A stretch of DNA of 64,000 nucleotides from an uncultured bacterium (GCA_902765215.1 CACWZA010000004.1:24261-88260); one strand, 5' to 3'. Counted from the stretch's first letter, positions 20,551-29,859 are shown. Numbers and translations are program-made. The notes: generated by a model from the sequence alone, not told the origin.

Positions 20551-21515
20551 TGAAGATGTGGAAATTCATACTAAAACGAATCATCCAGACTATACCGCTT
20601 TTGGTTATAGTATCGTTAATAAGCTTCTTTATTATACGATTATCGCCTGTTGATCCTTTGGCAGAGTTAAGACTTAACCCGTCTATTTCACAGGAAACCC
20701 TCCAAAAAGAAAAAGCAAGGCTTGGTCTTGATAAACCAATAATTGTTCAGTACGGTTTATGGGCAAAATCTTTTGTTCAGGGCGATTTAGGTGTTACATC
20801 GAGCGGGGAAAAAGTTTCCGTAAAACTTGCGGAACGAATTCCTAATACCCTTGTTCTGACTTTGATTGTCATATTTATGACATGGATGGTCGGGATACCA
20901 TTGGGTATTCTTGGTGCAATATATAATAAGAGTAAACTGGACAGGATACTCACCATATTGTCGAGTGTCGGAATGGCGATACCTTCCTTCTTCTTTGCGA
21001 TATTGCTTTTGATATTTGCAGTAAAATCGGGTTTGTTCCCTGTTGGCGGGTTAACAAGTTACGATTTCAGCGATATGTATTTTGGCGGCAAAATTATTGA
21101 TATTTCAAAACATTTGGTTTTACCTGTAACGGTATTATTCACATTATCTTTAGCAGGTTTGCAAAGACAGATGAGGGCAAATATGCTCGATGTTCTTGAC
21201 AGCGACTATATAAAGTTCGCCCGTGCTAAAGGTTTGAGTGAAACTAAAATAATATTTAAGCACGCACTTCGTAACGCAATAAATCCTATGATTACCTTGT
21301 TGGGGTTTGAGTTTGCGGGGTTGTTGAGTGGTGCGGCGCTGACTGAATATGTGTTCCAGTACCCGGGTTTGGGCAGGTTGATACTGGAAGCCGTTATGAA
21401 GTCAGATATTAACCTTGTTATGGCATCGTTGATGATTGGTTCAATTATGCTTGTGGCAGGGAATTTACTTGCGGATATTTTATTGATTATAACTGACCCT
21501 AGGGTAAGGAGTTAG
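20550..21515 (+). CDS. Peptide ABC transporter permease, DppB/OppB type
   Basis: 321 residues with six membrane helices, the first at about 9-30. The C-terminal binding-protein-dependent transport signature includes the EAA loop (FKHALRNAINPMITLLGFEFAG), which contacts the ATPase. N-terminal DPLAELR motif and GLDKPIIVQYG are typical of DppB/OppB. One-base overlap with the binding-protein gene, using its GAGGG ribosome binding site. Partner permease follows after 4 bp. Confidence 0.95.
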   Translation: MKMWKFILKRIIQTIPLLVIVSLISFFIIRLSPVDPLAELRLNPSISQETLQKEKARLGLDKPIIVQYGLWAKSFVQGDLGVTSSGEKVSVKLAERIPNTLVLTLIVIFMTWMVGIPLGILGAIYNKSKLDRILTILSSVGMAIPSFFFAILLLIFAVKSGLFPVGGLTSYDFSDMYFGGKIIDISKHLVLPVTVLFTLSLAGLQRQMRANMLDVLDSDYIKFARAKGLSETKIIFKHALRNAINPMITLLGFEFAGLLSGAALTEYVFQYPGLGRLILEAVMKSDINLVMASLMIGSIMLVAGNLLADILLIITDPRVRS

Positions 21516-21519
21516 AGAA

Positions 21520-22575
21520 TTGTTTAAGGAAATTTTAAAAGATAAATTTGCAGGAAAGGCACTTATTATATTAATAATAATGTATCTTTGTATTGCCTGT
21601 GCAAACTTTATTGCTCCTTATTCAAAGGATTTCTCTGACAGAAATCAGGCTTATGCTCCTCCGTCACCTGTTTATACACTCACAGAGGACGGTAAGTTGT
21701 CTTTACCTTATACATATAATTATATAAGGGTGTTTGAGCCGAAACTTTATCAGAATGTTTATCAGTTAGACAGGAGCCAAAAACATTATTTAAAACTGTT
21801 TGTCAAAGGCGAGCAGTACAAAATACTCGGACTTGTTCCGTGTTCTGTCCACCTGTTCGGAACGGATGACGGCGGACGGTTCTATCTCTTGGGAACTGAT
21901 ATAAACGGTCGTGATGTCTTTTCAAGACTGTTATTTGGCGGACGAATATCTTTAACAATAGGGTTCCTTGCTTTATTTATACTGTTCCCTATTGGACTTT
22001 TATATGGCGGAATATCGGGTTATTTCGGCGGCTGGGTTGATATAATTATGATGAGGTTTGCGGAAGCGGTTATGGCTATTCCGAGTTTTTACTTGCTGAT
22101 TATTCTTGCTTCGATTTTGCCTGCAAATATGACGAGTATTCAGCGGTTTACCTTGATTGTCGTAATACTTGCTCTTATCGGCTGGGCGGGGTTTGCCCGT
22201 GTCGTCAGGGGTATGGTTTTATCTATTAAAAACGAAGAATTCGTTCAGGCAGTGGAAACTATAGGGGCTTCAAAAATGAGGGTTATTATCCGTCATATCC
22301 TTCCTCAGACAACGAGTTATGTTATTATTGCAATGACCTTGAGCGTACCGTCTTATATATTATCAGAATCAGGGCTCAGCTTTTTAGGTCTTGGTATTCA
22401 GCAGCCTGATGCGAGCTGGGGTAATATGTTAAAAGAGGCGCAGGAATATATTAATATATTATACAGACCTTGGCTCTTAACTCCGGGGGCACTGATATTT
22501 ATCGCAGTATTATGTTTTAATCTGGTTGGTGATACGGTTCGCGATATTCTTGATCCTAAAGGTAAGATGAGATAA
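21520..22575 (+). CDS. Peptide ABC transporter permease, DppC/OppC type
   Basis: 351 residues from a TTG with an AAGGAG ribosome binding site seven bases upstream. Motifs typical of DppC/OppC: LLGTDINGRDVFSRLLFGGR, then membrane helices and the EAA loop (IRHILPQTTSYVIIAMTL). A loop of about 70 residues after the first helix (about 35-110) is longer than usual. No ATPase gene follows. The only oligopeptide ATPase gene here is oppD at 53.5 kb. The gene ends base-to-base with the convergent chromate gene. Confidence 0.94.
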   Translation: MFKEILKDKFAGKALIILIIMYLCIACANFIAPYSKDFSDRNQAYAPPSPVYTLTEDGKLSLPYTYNYIRVFEPKLYQNVYQLDRSQKHYLKLFVKGEQYKILGLVPCSVHLFGTDDGGRFYLLGTDINGRDVFSRLLFGGRISLTIGFLALFILFPIGLLYGGISGYFGGWVDIIMMRFAEAVMAIPSFYLLIILASILPANMTSIQRFTLIVVILALIGWAGFARVVRGMVLSIKNEEFVQAVETIGASKMRVIIRHILPQTTSYVIIAMTLSVPSYILSESGLSFLGLGIQQPDASWGNMLKEAQEYINILYRPWLLTPGALIFIAVLCFNLVGDTVRDILDPKGKMR

Positions 22576-23133
22576 TTAAAATATCAGTCCTGTTTTTACA
22601 AGTATTATCCCAATTACAGATGTGAATGATATGTACCATAGCGGGTCTTTTGGTTTTAACAGGCTTACTGTAAGGAGTACCGTAAACAAGATTCCCCCTA
22701 TTAGTATATTTTGGTTTGTCAGAATGTTTTGATGAAACAGTTTTATGGCAACATATGTCAGAAGTGCGCAACTTGTCGGTTTTAGTGCCCAGAGTGCTGA
22801 CTGAACATAGAAATTGTCACTAAACTCTTTTAGCAGTTTTGATACGGCAATTCCTAATATAAGGGCAGGCAGTATTTCTGATGTTGTTGCAATGAGTGCT
22901 GTCAAAACTCCACCTGCTTTCATCCCCGCATAAGTTGCGACATTTATTCCCACAGGGCCCGGGGTTATAGTGGCAACTGCAATCATTTGGGTAAGTTCCT
23001 GCGGGGTGTACCAGCTGTAGTTTTGGCTGATATCATAAAGGAACGGCAATGTTCCATAGCCCCCTCCAAACGAGAACAGACCTATCTGAAAGAATTCTTT
23101 TACTATGTGAGTAAGTGTCCAAAAGGTTAGCAT
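22576..23133 (-). CDS. Chromate transporter family protein, half 2 (ChrA domain)
   Basis: 185 residues, about five or six hydrophobic helices. Family signature FFQIGLFSFGGGYGTLPFL near the N-terminus, with TPGPVGINVATYAG. Together with the upstream half it makes a split two-gene ChrA, as in short-chain CHR proteins. The substrate may be chromate, but CHR members also have unknown anion substrates. Its start overlaps the end of the other half by 7 bp, so the two are co-translated. Confidence 0.9.
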   Translation of the reverse strand: MLTFWTLTHIVKEFFQIGLFSFGGGYGTLPFLYDISQNYSWYTPQELTQMIAVATITPGPVGINVATYAGMKAGGVLTALIATTSEILPALILGIAVSKLLKEFSDNFYVQSALWALKPTSCALLTYVAIKLFHQNILTNQNILIGGILFTVLLTVSLLKPKDPLWYISFTSVIGIILVKTGLIF

Positions 23134-23681
23134 TTGCCCTTACTCCTTTCTGTGAGCTTCCATAGGATTCCTGTCAGGATAGAACTTATAATAATATATG
23201 CAGGTGAGATGTTTGTAGCCAGCATAATTCCAAGTGCGATAAAAAACAGAATTAAACTGCCTTTATCTTTGATTGCTTTTCCCCACATTTCGCGGATTGC
23301 AGATATTATGAGTATAACAACGGCGATTTCTATCCCCCAAAAAGCACCTTCAACATATCGGTTAGATGTGTAGTTTGCTATGATTGATGCAAGCATTACA
23401 ATCGCCCAGAAGGCAAAGAAGGTTATTCCGCAGACACCTGCAATTGCTCCTCGTTTCCCTCTAAGTTTGTAACCAACTATAATTGATATATTAATTGCAA
23501 TCAGTCCGGGGAGTGACTGGCTTACTGCGTAATAATCTGCAAGTTCTTCGTCTGTAATCCATTTGCGTTTTTCGACAAGTTCGGTTTGCAGGATAGGAAG
23601 TATAATATATCCTCCGCCAAGCAGTATAAGTCCCGAATAAAGGAACGCTAGAAATATATCAGATATCGATATTTTTTTCAT
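23127..23681 (-). CDS. Chromate transporter family protein, half 1 (ChrA domain)
   Basis: 184 residues from the ATG at 23681 (MKKISISDIFLAF). A longer frame upstream is rejected because a -10 box lies six bases before this ATG. Signature FLYSGLILLGGGYIILPIL and SQSLPGLIAINISIIVGYKLRG mark the CHR domain; about six hydrophobic helices. First gene of the split pair. No ribosome binding site, so a leaderless start is likely. Confidence 0.88.
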   Translation of the reverse strand: MKKISISDIFLAFLYSGLILLGGGYIILPILQTELVEKRKWITDEELADYYAVSQSLPGLIAINISIIVGYKLRGKRGAIAGVCGITFFAFWAIVMLASIIANYTSNRYVEGAFWGIEIAVVILIISAIREMWGKAIKDKGSLILFFIALGIMLATNISPAYIIISSILTGILWKLTERSKGKC

Positions 23682-23696
23682 ATCTATATTATGGCA
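23682..23696 (-). promoter_or_regulatory. Leaderless promoter of the chromate transporter pair
   Basis: Minus strand TGC-CATAAT (23696-23688), six bases (ATAGAT), then ATG at 23681. Confidence 0.6.
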
Positions 23697-23732
23697 TAAA
23701 GTTGGGATAAAAATAAAACTCCTCACGAATGC

Positions 23733-23974
23733 GATTTTGTTACCTGCTGAAACTCAACAGGTGGGTGATCGCCTTGGTGCATCCGTTTCCCACTGGCAAT
23801 TACTTTGTAATTGGTGGGTCTACTTCAAACGACCGCTGAGTCGGATCTCCCGTTTATTAAAAATGTAGGAACAAAATTAACATCCGTGTGGAGTAATGAC
23901 ATTATTGCATATTTTTCTGATATTGGCAAGACCATGTGTGTACATGAAGAACCCTTATTTTATAGGGGTTTTGG
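23733..23974. ncRNA. Candidate structured RNA of unknown class
   Basis: The 425-bp gap 23682-24106 has no credible gene but several hairpins: ACCTG/CAGGT (23742-23762) inside GCGAT/ATCGC (23731-23773); CCCAC...CAATTAC-TTT-GTAATTG...GTGGG (23789-23819) enclosed by ATCCG/CGGAT (23781-23846); and CGAC/GTCG (23830-23843). A weak terminator-like hairpin AACCC...GGGTT plus T-run lies at 23950-23974 on the plus strand, which favours a plus-strand RNA. Base composition is richer in G+C than neighbouring gaps. I could not match it to tmRNA, RNase P, SRP or a known riboswitch; 6S RNA is conceivable. Strand is uncertain. Confidence 0.4.
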
Positions 23975-24106
23975 GGTTGCTTGTAACGAATTGTAAACAT
24001 GTTGGAAAGATTATTAAAGTTTTGAATGAACCTGCCGTCATGCATGGGGTAATGGAAATTTAATACAGATTAGGGATATCTGTATATAGGAAAGATAGGA
24101 GTTACT

Positions 24107-25147
24107 ATGGGTTTAGCATCATCACAAGCGAGACTTCTGAATTTAACCGCAAGAATGCACCAGATTGAATACGGTGCTGCGCGATTAGAGGCAATGAAGC
24201 TCCAAATGGCAAATGAATCCAAACAAGTTTACAACGAGTATTTGGATGCATTAGAAAAGACAAAGATTCAGGTGAAATCTTTGAACACAGACGGTTCAGT
24301 TACTTATGTTGATATCATCAACTACGAAGAGGGCTTCCTCGGAGCAGGTTATGCAATCAACTTTAACGGAACAGTATATGACAATTCACCGGCATATACA
24401 TTGAAGAATAACAAATCAATTTATGTATCAAAAACCCCGATTGTGGTTGAAGCAGAGGATTTGGGATCTGACTATGTACCGGCACCTGCAACAGACGGCG
24501 ATGATTCAGGTGACGACACAACAGGTACAACAGGTACAACAGGTACAACCGAGCCTCCGGTTTATGTAAAACCGAAATATCCAAATGCACAATATCCAAG
24601 CTTTAAACCTGAAAAACCGGGTAATTATTATCAATCATTATCTTCTGATGCATATTTCTTAGAAGATGAAGTAGATATTCCTGCAGCACCTGCAGCAGGC
24701 GAAGAAGCTGAAGAAGTTGAAGAAATTGTATTAGACTTTGCAAGATTATGCAAAGATGCATTCGGTGCAGAAAAACCTCCTGTTGGTAAGGATGTTGAAA
24801 CAGTTATTACTAACTTGATTAACTCAGGTATGGTAACTATTGTCCAGGGTGACAAGTTAATCGGTGGCGGCTGGACATTCAGACACGAAGTAGACATTGA
24901 TTACGCTGATTTCGAATCAAGTGTAGCAACAAATACAGGTCTTCAGGAAGTTACTGATGAAATCTTCTTGAAAAAAGCAGAAGCTAAGTATGAAGCAGAT
25001 ATGAAACGTATTGATATGAAAGACAGAAAATACGACCATGACTTAGCAGCACTTGAAGCAGAAAGAAATGCTATCAAGCAAGAAATGGAAACCTTGAAGA
25101 CTGTATCTAAAGACAACGTTGAAAGAACATTCAAGTTGTTCTCATAG
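24107..25147 (+). CDS. Lineage-type hypothetical protein, probably abundant
   Basis: 346 residues beginning MGLASSQARLLNLTARMHQIEY. An N-terminal helical segment (about 1-55) resembles the amphipathic helices of flagellin-like or self-assembling proteins. A beta-rich middle (about 55-110) follows, then an acidic linker with a Thr-Thr-Gly repeat (about 135-150) and a Pro/Tyr-rich stretch. A long coiled-coil makes up the C-terminus (about 285-346). No signal peptide. AGGAG ribosome binding site. The gene uses a narrower codon set than its neighbours (many gca, aca, gaa), as expected for strong expression. Function unknown; a structural role is an inference. Confidence 0.75.
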   Translation: MGLASSQARLLNLTARMHQIEYGAARLEAMKLQMANESKQVYNEYLDALEKTKIQVKSLNTDGSVTYVDIINYEEGFLGAGYAINFNGTVYDNSPAYTLKNNKSIYVSKTPIVVEAEDLGSDYVPAPATDGDDSGDDTTGTTGTTGTTEPPVYVKPKYPNAQYPSFKPEKPGNYYQSLSSDAYFLEDEVDIPAAPAAGEEAEEVEEIVLDFARLCKDAFGAEKPPVGKDVETVITNLINSGMVTIVQGDKLIGGGWTFRHEVDIDYADFESSVATNTGLQEVTDEIFLKKAEAKYEADMKRIDMKDRKYDHDLAALEAERNAIKQEMETLKTVSKDNVERTFKLFS

Positions 25148-25397
25148 GACTGGGTATATAACGGTTCCAATTTAAAAGTAAAGTTAAGTAAGTTAAAACA
25201 AATTCAAAAAATACAATTACCAAAAACGACGAAAGTCAAAACTCGGAAGAGGGGGGCTTATGCTCCCCTGCCCCGAGAAAAAAAGAAAGGACAAATTTGG
25301 ATAAAATCGGGTTTAAGTTATAACCTGATATCCGCAAAACAAATTTCCTATAAATTTCCTAAATTTCCTATAATTCCTTTTCTTATTCCTAATAAGT
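25148..25397 (+). other. Intergenic region with GC hairpin and short direct repeats
   Basis: No gene seen. A GC-rich hairpin CTCGG...GGGG...CCCC...CCGAG lies at 25242-25277 and is followed by an A-run, so it is not a plus-strand terminator. Three copies of AAATTTCCTA stand at 25341, 25352 and 25361. Confidence 0.5.
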
Positions 25398-25427
25398 GCC
25401 ACCTGTTAAAGCAAGTGGCTTTTTTTT
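25398..25427 (+). terminator. Terminator after the 346-residue gene
   Basis: GCCACCTG/CAAGTGGC stem (one mismatch) with a six-base loop and eight T residues. Confidence 0.85.
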
Positions 25428-25478
25428 GGGGTAAATGTATTTATTTACCCCTAATCAATAATTTATCCGTGATATAAT
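25428..25478 (+). promoter_or_regulatory. GGGGTAAAT element and extended -10 promoter of the MFS gene
   Basis: Perfect inverted repeat GGGGTAAAT (25428-25436) / ATTTACCCC (25443-25451), then CAATAATTTATCCG (25456-25469), then extended -10 TGA-TATAAT (25470-25478). The MFS ATG follows 18 bases later with a GAGG ribosome binding site. Same family as the elements before gatA and the dehydrogenase gene. Confidence 0.65.
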
Positions 25479-25496
25479 TCTATAAAGAGGAAATTT

Positions 25497-27086
25497 ATGA
25501 GTGAAGAAACTTTGGAAATAAAAGAAAACTGGAAACCAAAAGGTAATCCTTGGCTGATTTCAGCCCCTTTAATGCTTGCAATGTTTATGTTTGTACTTGA
25601 TGAAACAATTTCAAATGTTGCGCTGCCTTTTATGGCGGGGACTTTTTCAGTTGCTCATAATGAATCAACATGGGTACTGACAAGTTACCTGATTGCGAGT
25701 GGTCTGATTATTCCGTCTGTTGATTTTTTGTGTAAGAGATTCGGGCGAATAAATTATTATATGTTCAGTCTTGCTTTGTTTACCCTGTCATCTGTATTGT
25801 GCGGGTTATCTCAAACCTTGCCTCAAATAATTATAGCAAGGTTTTTGCAGGGTATTGGCGGCGGTGCGTTGCTTCCGTTATCTCAGTCAATAATGCTTGA
25901 GAGTTTTCCTAAGGAAGAACGCGGCAGAGCGATGGCATTGTTTGGTTTTGGTATAGTTATGGGACCAATATTGGGCCCTGTTGTCGGCGGGTGGATTACC
26001 GATAACTGGTCGTGGCCGTTTATTTATTTTGTAAACCTGCCGTTTGGTTTGTTTGCATTGTTTATATCAAAACTGTTTTTGGAAGAATCTCCTTATGGAA
26101 GAAAAATTGAGGGTATTAAACTTGATTCGTGGGGTTTCACTTTCCTGGTGTTCTGGATAGTAACCTTACAGGTCGTACTGGATAAAGGTAATGATGCCGA
26201 TTGGTTTGGTTCTGCATGGATATGCTGGATGACTGCGGTTTCTGTTATATCGTGTATTGCATTTTTTATATCTCAGATAAAGAATAAAAATAATCCGCTC
26301 GTAGATTTATCAATAATGAGGGATAAAAACTTCTTATTCGGTACGATAATTCAGGTCGTATTGATGGCAGTTCTGCTTGCATCGGCAGCGATATTACCGT
26401 CAATGCTCCAGCGACTAATGGGATATACATCGTTCCTGAGCGGTTTATCAATGATGCCTCGTGGTGCGGGGTGTATGACGGGGATTATAGCATCTGCACT
26501 GCTTGCAAATAAGCTAAGCGAACGTACAATGGTTATGGTCGGGCTCTTTATTATCGGGTGCGGCGGTCTGTTATTCGGACAGTTGAATCTGCAAATTGCC
26601 CTTGTTGATATTGCACTTCCAAATTACCTGTTTGGGGTTGGACTGACCTTTGCGATGGTTCCGATTATTAACCTTTCAATGATAACCCTGACTAATGCAC
26701 AATTGACAAATGCAGCAGGGGTACAAAATATGCTTAAGAACATTGGCGGTGCCGTCGGTACTTCACTTGTTACTACTTTAATATCAAGATTCTCTCAAAA
26801 GCACCAGTTTATGATGGTGGGATATCTGCGAGATACAAATCAGGCGTTTGTAGACAGGGTTAGTGCTTACGCTCACAGTCTGCAGCCTGTGACAGTTGAT
26901 CCTGCTTCAGCAAACTATATGGCACAGGGTTTGTTATACAAACAATTACAGTTGCAATCGGCTCTGTGGGCATATATTGATACCTTCAGAATTTTTGCTG
27001 TTGCATCATTTATAATAATACCATTATTGCTTTTAATGAAATCAGTTCGCTCACTCAAAAAAGACGGTCTTATAGAAGACGGCTAG
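25497..27086 (+). CDS. MFS drug exporter, DHA2 family (EmrB/QacA-like, 14 helices)
   Basis: 529 residues with about 14 membrane helices; proton-driven export of drugs or other hydrophobic compounds across the inner membrane. N-terminal motif LDETISNVALPFMAG (motif D1-like), motif A (DFLCKRFGRINYY), and antiporter motif C (GPILGPVVGGWITD). The loop after NNPLVDLSIMRDKNF is typical of EmrB. No emrA membrane-fusion or TolC gene is adjacent on the same strand, so it may work alone or with unlinked partners. Confidence 0.92.
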   Translation: MSEETLEIKENWKPKGNPWLISAPLMLAMFMFVLDETISNVALPFMAGTFSVAHNESTWVLTSYLIASGLIIPSVDFLCKRFGRINYYMFSLALFTLSSVLCGLSQTLPQIIIARFLQGIGGGALLPLSQSIMLESFPKEERGRAMALFGFGIVMGPILGPVVGGWITDNWSWPFIYFVNLPFGLFALFISKLFLEESPYGRKIEGIKLDSWGFTFLVFWIVTLQVVLDKGNDADWFGSAWICWMTAVSVISCIAFFISQIKNKNNPLVDLSIMRDKNFLFGTIIQVVLMAVLLASAAILPSMLQRLMGYTSFLSGLSMMPRGAGCMTGIIASALLANKLSERTMVMVGLFIIGCGGLLFGQLNLQIALVDIALPNYLFGVGLTFAMVPIINLSMITLTNAQLTNAAGVQNMLKNIGGAVGTSLVTTLISRFSQKHQFMMVGYLRDTNQAFVDRVSAYAHSLQPVTVDPASANYMAQGLLYKQLQLQSALWAYIDTFRIFAVASFIIIPLLLLMKSVRSLKKDGLIEDG

Positions 27087-27095
27087 AGGTGAGTT

Positions 27096-27758
27096 TTAGG
27101 CATTTGTATCTACATTTTTACCGACTACGGTTTCTGCTATTGCAAGATTTTGTTCTGCCTGCAGTTCAAGTTTTGATGCATCTGCAAATTGTCTGCCGTA
27201 GAAAGATACATCGAATTGTGCGCCGTTGTTATCAAGTCTGCTTTTACTGTATTCGTGCTGAGCTACATCAAGAAGGTCCTGTTTTTCAGTAAATGCAGGC
27301 ATAAGTTTTGTCAGTTTGAAGGAAGCATTTGTAAGTTTTGTCATGAAGTCACTTCTTACGTTATCGCCTGCAGTGCTTGCTGCTTTATTAGCAATTTCGT
27401 TTGCTTCATCTTCTGTTTTGCCTTCTCTTAATGCCTGAGCTCTTGCCTCTTTTCTTGCATTATCCTGTGCAACTCTTATGGCAAAATTCATTTCTTTTAT
27501 TAAATCTTCTTGTTTTGTTTCAAGTCCGACTTTGTTATTGAAAAATACTCCAAAGGTATTTTTTGCAGTCAGGAGGTTACTCCAGTTTGTCTGCATATTT
27601 TTCCATGTTGTATTCCAAACGGTTTTAGCCCCTTCCCATTTTCCTTTGGCAAGCAGGGTTTCTGCACCTCTTTGTTCAACCATTTTTTTCCAATCATCAA
27701 GATTGGTTTGTTGAGTTGATGGTGTTGATGATATACCTTTTGTTCCGTCGGCTACCAT
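27096..27758 (-). CDS. Hypothetical soluble helical protein
   Basis: 220 residues starting MVADGTKGISSTPSTQQ. Predicted almost wholly helical, rich in Ala, Lys and Glu, with heptad-like stretches (about 75-125 and 150-215). No signal peptide or membrane segment. AAAGGAT ribosome binding site. It is convergent with the MFS gene (9-bp gap) and divergent from the SFGQ protein gene. Not recognised. Confidence 0.65.
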   Translation of the reverse strand: MVADGTKGISSTPSTQQTNLDDWKKMVEQRGAETLLAKGKWEGAKTVWNTTWKNMQTNWSNLLTAKNTFGVFFNNKVGLETKQEDLIKEMNFAIRVAQDNARKEARAQALREGKTEDEANEIANKAASTAGDNVRSDFMTKLTNASFKLTKLMPAFTEKQDLLDVAQHEYSKSRLDNNGAQFDVSFYGRQFADASKLELQAEQNLAIAETVVGKNVDTNA

Positions 27759-27936
27759 AGTAAAATCCTTTTCCTAATATCCTTTGTATATATAAAGGAT
27801 ATAATTGCTGAAAAATTGCCTTTTGTGTAAAGTTATGTAACAAAAATTGCAAAAAATAATTTATAAAGGCAAAATTTAAAAGTAGGTAGTGTTTATATAA
27901 ATGTGTGTAATTAAATTTATTTTTTTGGAGGTTCGT

Positions 27937-28368
27937 ATGATAAACAATGTTTCTTTCGGTCAAAAAATGGGTATTTATGACAGACCAAATGTAGATGCTC
28001 CTCAGGCATATCAAAGACCACAGGCAGCACCTCAACAACCTGAAGTTGCTCCTAAGAAAAAACATACCGCAGCAAAAGTTATAGGCGGTTTGGCAGTAGT
28101 GGCTGCAGTAGTTGCAGGCTTGGCTTACGGTGCAAAAAAAGGTAAATTTGATCCTGCTTTCGTTGCTGATTTAACAAAATCATTCAAAGACAGCAAATAT
28201 GTTTCTTGGGCAAAACCTTATGCTAAATCAGTATTAAACGGAATGAAGGTTGCAGGCGATTATATTAACCAAGGTATTGCTTGGGCAGGTGACAAATGCA
28301 AACCTGTAATTGATTATTTTTCAAAGAATAAAAATGTTGCTGAAGAAATTGTAGAAGAAGCAGTTTAA
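27937..28368 (+). CDS. Small protein with SFGQ N-terminus and membrane segment
   Basis: 143 residues from the ATG at 27937, chosen for its GGAGG ribosome binding site; an in-frame ATG at 27901 lacks one. It begins MINNVSFGQKMG, a sequence style typical of gut melainabacteria. A Pro/Gln-rich linker (about 20-40) precedes one hydrophobic helix (about 47-65: VIGGLAVVAAVVAGLAYGA), then an amphipathic region and an acidic tail. Monocistronic with a terminator. Function unknown. Confidence 0.7.
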   Translation: MINNVSFGQKMGIYDRPNVDAPQAYQRPQAAPQQPEVAPKKKHTAAKVIGGLAVVAAVVAGLAYGAKKGKFDPAFVADLTKSFKDSKYVSWAKPYAKSVLNGMKVAGDYINQGIAWAGDKCKPVIDYFSKNKNVAEEIVEEAV

Positions 28369-28413
28369 CAATCAACACAATATTTAATTTAGTAAAAATA
28401 CGAACCAGTTTAT

Positions 28414-28442
28414 AAAGACGGCATGTGTGTGCCGTCTTTTTA
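28414..28442 (+). terminator. Terminator after the SFGQ protein gene
   Basis: Perfect 10-bp stem AAAGACGGCA/TGCCGTCTTT with a six-base loop and a T-run. Confidence 0.88.
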
Positions 28443-28479
28443 TATGTTTATGTTAGAATAAATTAAGAGAGGTTATCAC

Positions 28480-29856
28480 ATGTCAATTATTATAATGTTA
28501 CTTTTATTGAGTTTGCTAATTATTGTCCACGAGCTTGGGCACTTGGCGGCGGCTTTGTCTTTTGGGATAAAAGTAGATAAGTTTGGTTTTGGGCTGCCTC
28601 TCGGACCGACTCTTTATAAGCGGGAAATCGGCGGTATTACGATTATGGTTCACGCACTGCTTTTAGGCGGTTATGTTTCTTTTGCGGAGGATGATGCGGA
28701 CTGTGATTTGCCTGAAGATTCCCCTGAAAGATTTTTAAATAAACCAATATGGCAGAGATTGATAGTGGTTTCAGCAGGGGTTATTGCAAATGTTATATGC
28801 GCCTTTTTCCTTGTGCTGTTTTGTGCTCTTGTATGGAATTATCTTCCATCCGGAAGTTATGATATAAATATTACTCAAATTGTTGCTCCAAAAGAGGCAT
28901 CTGTTTGGAAATCAGGACTTCAGGTTGGTGACAGAATAGTATCTGTTAACGGTACAAAAATTAAGAATACGGCGGCTTTACTTTCAACAGTTCAGTTAAG
29001 TAAGGCATACGATTCACTTGTTAATCCTGAAACAGTTAAAACAAATCTGGCACGACTGAAGAAACTTAATCCGGGGCTTACAAAAGACGAGGTTATTCCG
29101 CCGGGGGTTGTAATAAGACTTCCTGAATTTATGTCTGAAAAACCTATTGTTCTTGAAAAAAATGTTGCACTTGGGGTAAAGCCGTATAAGGATAACCAGT
29201 ATAAAATAAATTCAAATATTATAAGACTCAGAGATGAGATTGGTGATATGCAGATTGCAAGATATTACGCATCAACAGGTCATTATACTTTGAGTGATTT
29301 GGCAGAGGCGATTTCTGATAATGTCAGACCGTTGAATTTTGTAGTTGACCGTAACGGAAAATATTTGAAATTAAAGCCGATATACCCGTCAAAATCAGGT
29401 GCTATCGGGGTTCAGTTAGAATCTAAAGAAAAACTGAAAAAGACGGAGTCTTTCATTGGTGCAGTAAGAAGCAGTTTCAGATACTTATCAGAAAATACAT
29501 ATCTGATGTTAGTCGGGTTGAAACAGGTGTTCACAGGGGAAGTTCCTATAGGTGATTTGCACGGTATTGTCGCTATTACAAAGGTTGGCGGTGATATCAT
29601 AACCAATAACGGTATTTTTTACGGGTTGTTGTTATCGGCAATAATATCTATGGATTTGGCGATTGTGAATTTCTTACCTATTCCGGCGCTTGACGGCGGA
29701 CATGTTTTATTCCTCATTATTGAGAAAATCAGAGGCAGACGTGTGTCAGATAAGGTTGTTGAAAGAATTGCGAATATCAGCTTCCTCCTTCTGATTGCGC
29801 TTATGGTATTTGTTATATTTAACGATATTTATGCCTTAATTACCCAAAAATTGTAG
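28480..29856 (+). CDS. rseP: Site-2 membrane metalloprotease (RseP/RIP family)
   Basis: Intramembrane zinc protease that cleaves membrane-embedded substrates such as anti-sigma factors or signal-peptide remnants. The HELGH motif is at 17-21 in the first helix, and the third zinc ligand region NFLPIPALDGGHVLF lies near the C-terminus. A PDZ-like segment follows VWKSGLQVGDRIVSVNGTKI (about 145-170), and a long insert of about 100 residues separates a second PDZ-like portion (around 280-315). 458 residues, within family range. GAGAGG ribosome binding site. Substrates cannot be told from the context. Confidence 0.93.
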   Translation: MSIIIMLLLLSLLIIVHELGHLAAALSFGIKVDKFGFGLPLGPTLYKREIGGITIMVHALLLGGYVSFAEDDADCDLPEDSPERFLNKPIWQRLIVVSAGVIANVICAFFLVLFCALVWNYLPSGSYDINITQIVAPKEASVWKSGLQVGDRIVSVNGTKIKNTAALLSTVQLSKAYDSLVNPETVKTNLARLKKLNPGLTKDEVIPPGVVIRLPEFMSEKPIVLEKNVALGVKPYKDNQYKINSNIIRLRDEIGDMQIARYYASTGHYTLSDLAEAISDNVRPLNFVVDRNGKYLKLKPIYPSKSGAIGVQLESKEKLKKTESFIGAVRSSFRYLSENTYLMLVGLKQVFTGEVPIGDLHGIVAITKVGGDIITNNGIFYGLLLSAIISMDLAIVNFLPIPALDGGHVLFLIIEKIRGRRVSDKVVERIANISFLLLIALMVFVIFNDIYALITQKL

Positions 29857-29859
29857 TGT

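Noticed and set aside
23733..23850. Match to a known riboswitch (cobalamin, TPP, FMN, c-di-GMP, fluoride) or to tmRNA/SRP/RNase P
   Set aside because: None of the conserved core motifs of these classes could be found on either strand.
23811..23996. 61-codon plus-strand frame in the 23.7-24.1 kb gap
   Set aside because: It lies across the hairpins of the candidate RNA, has no ribosome binding site and no recognisable protein features.
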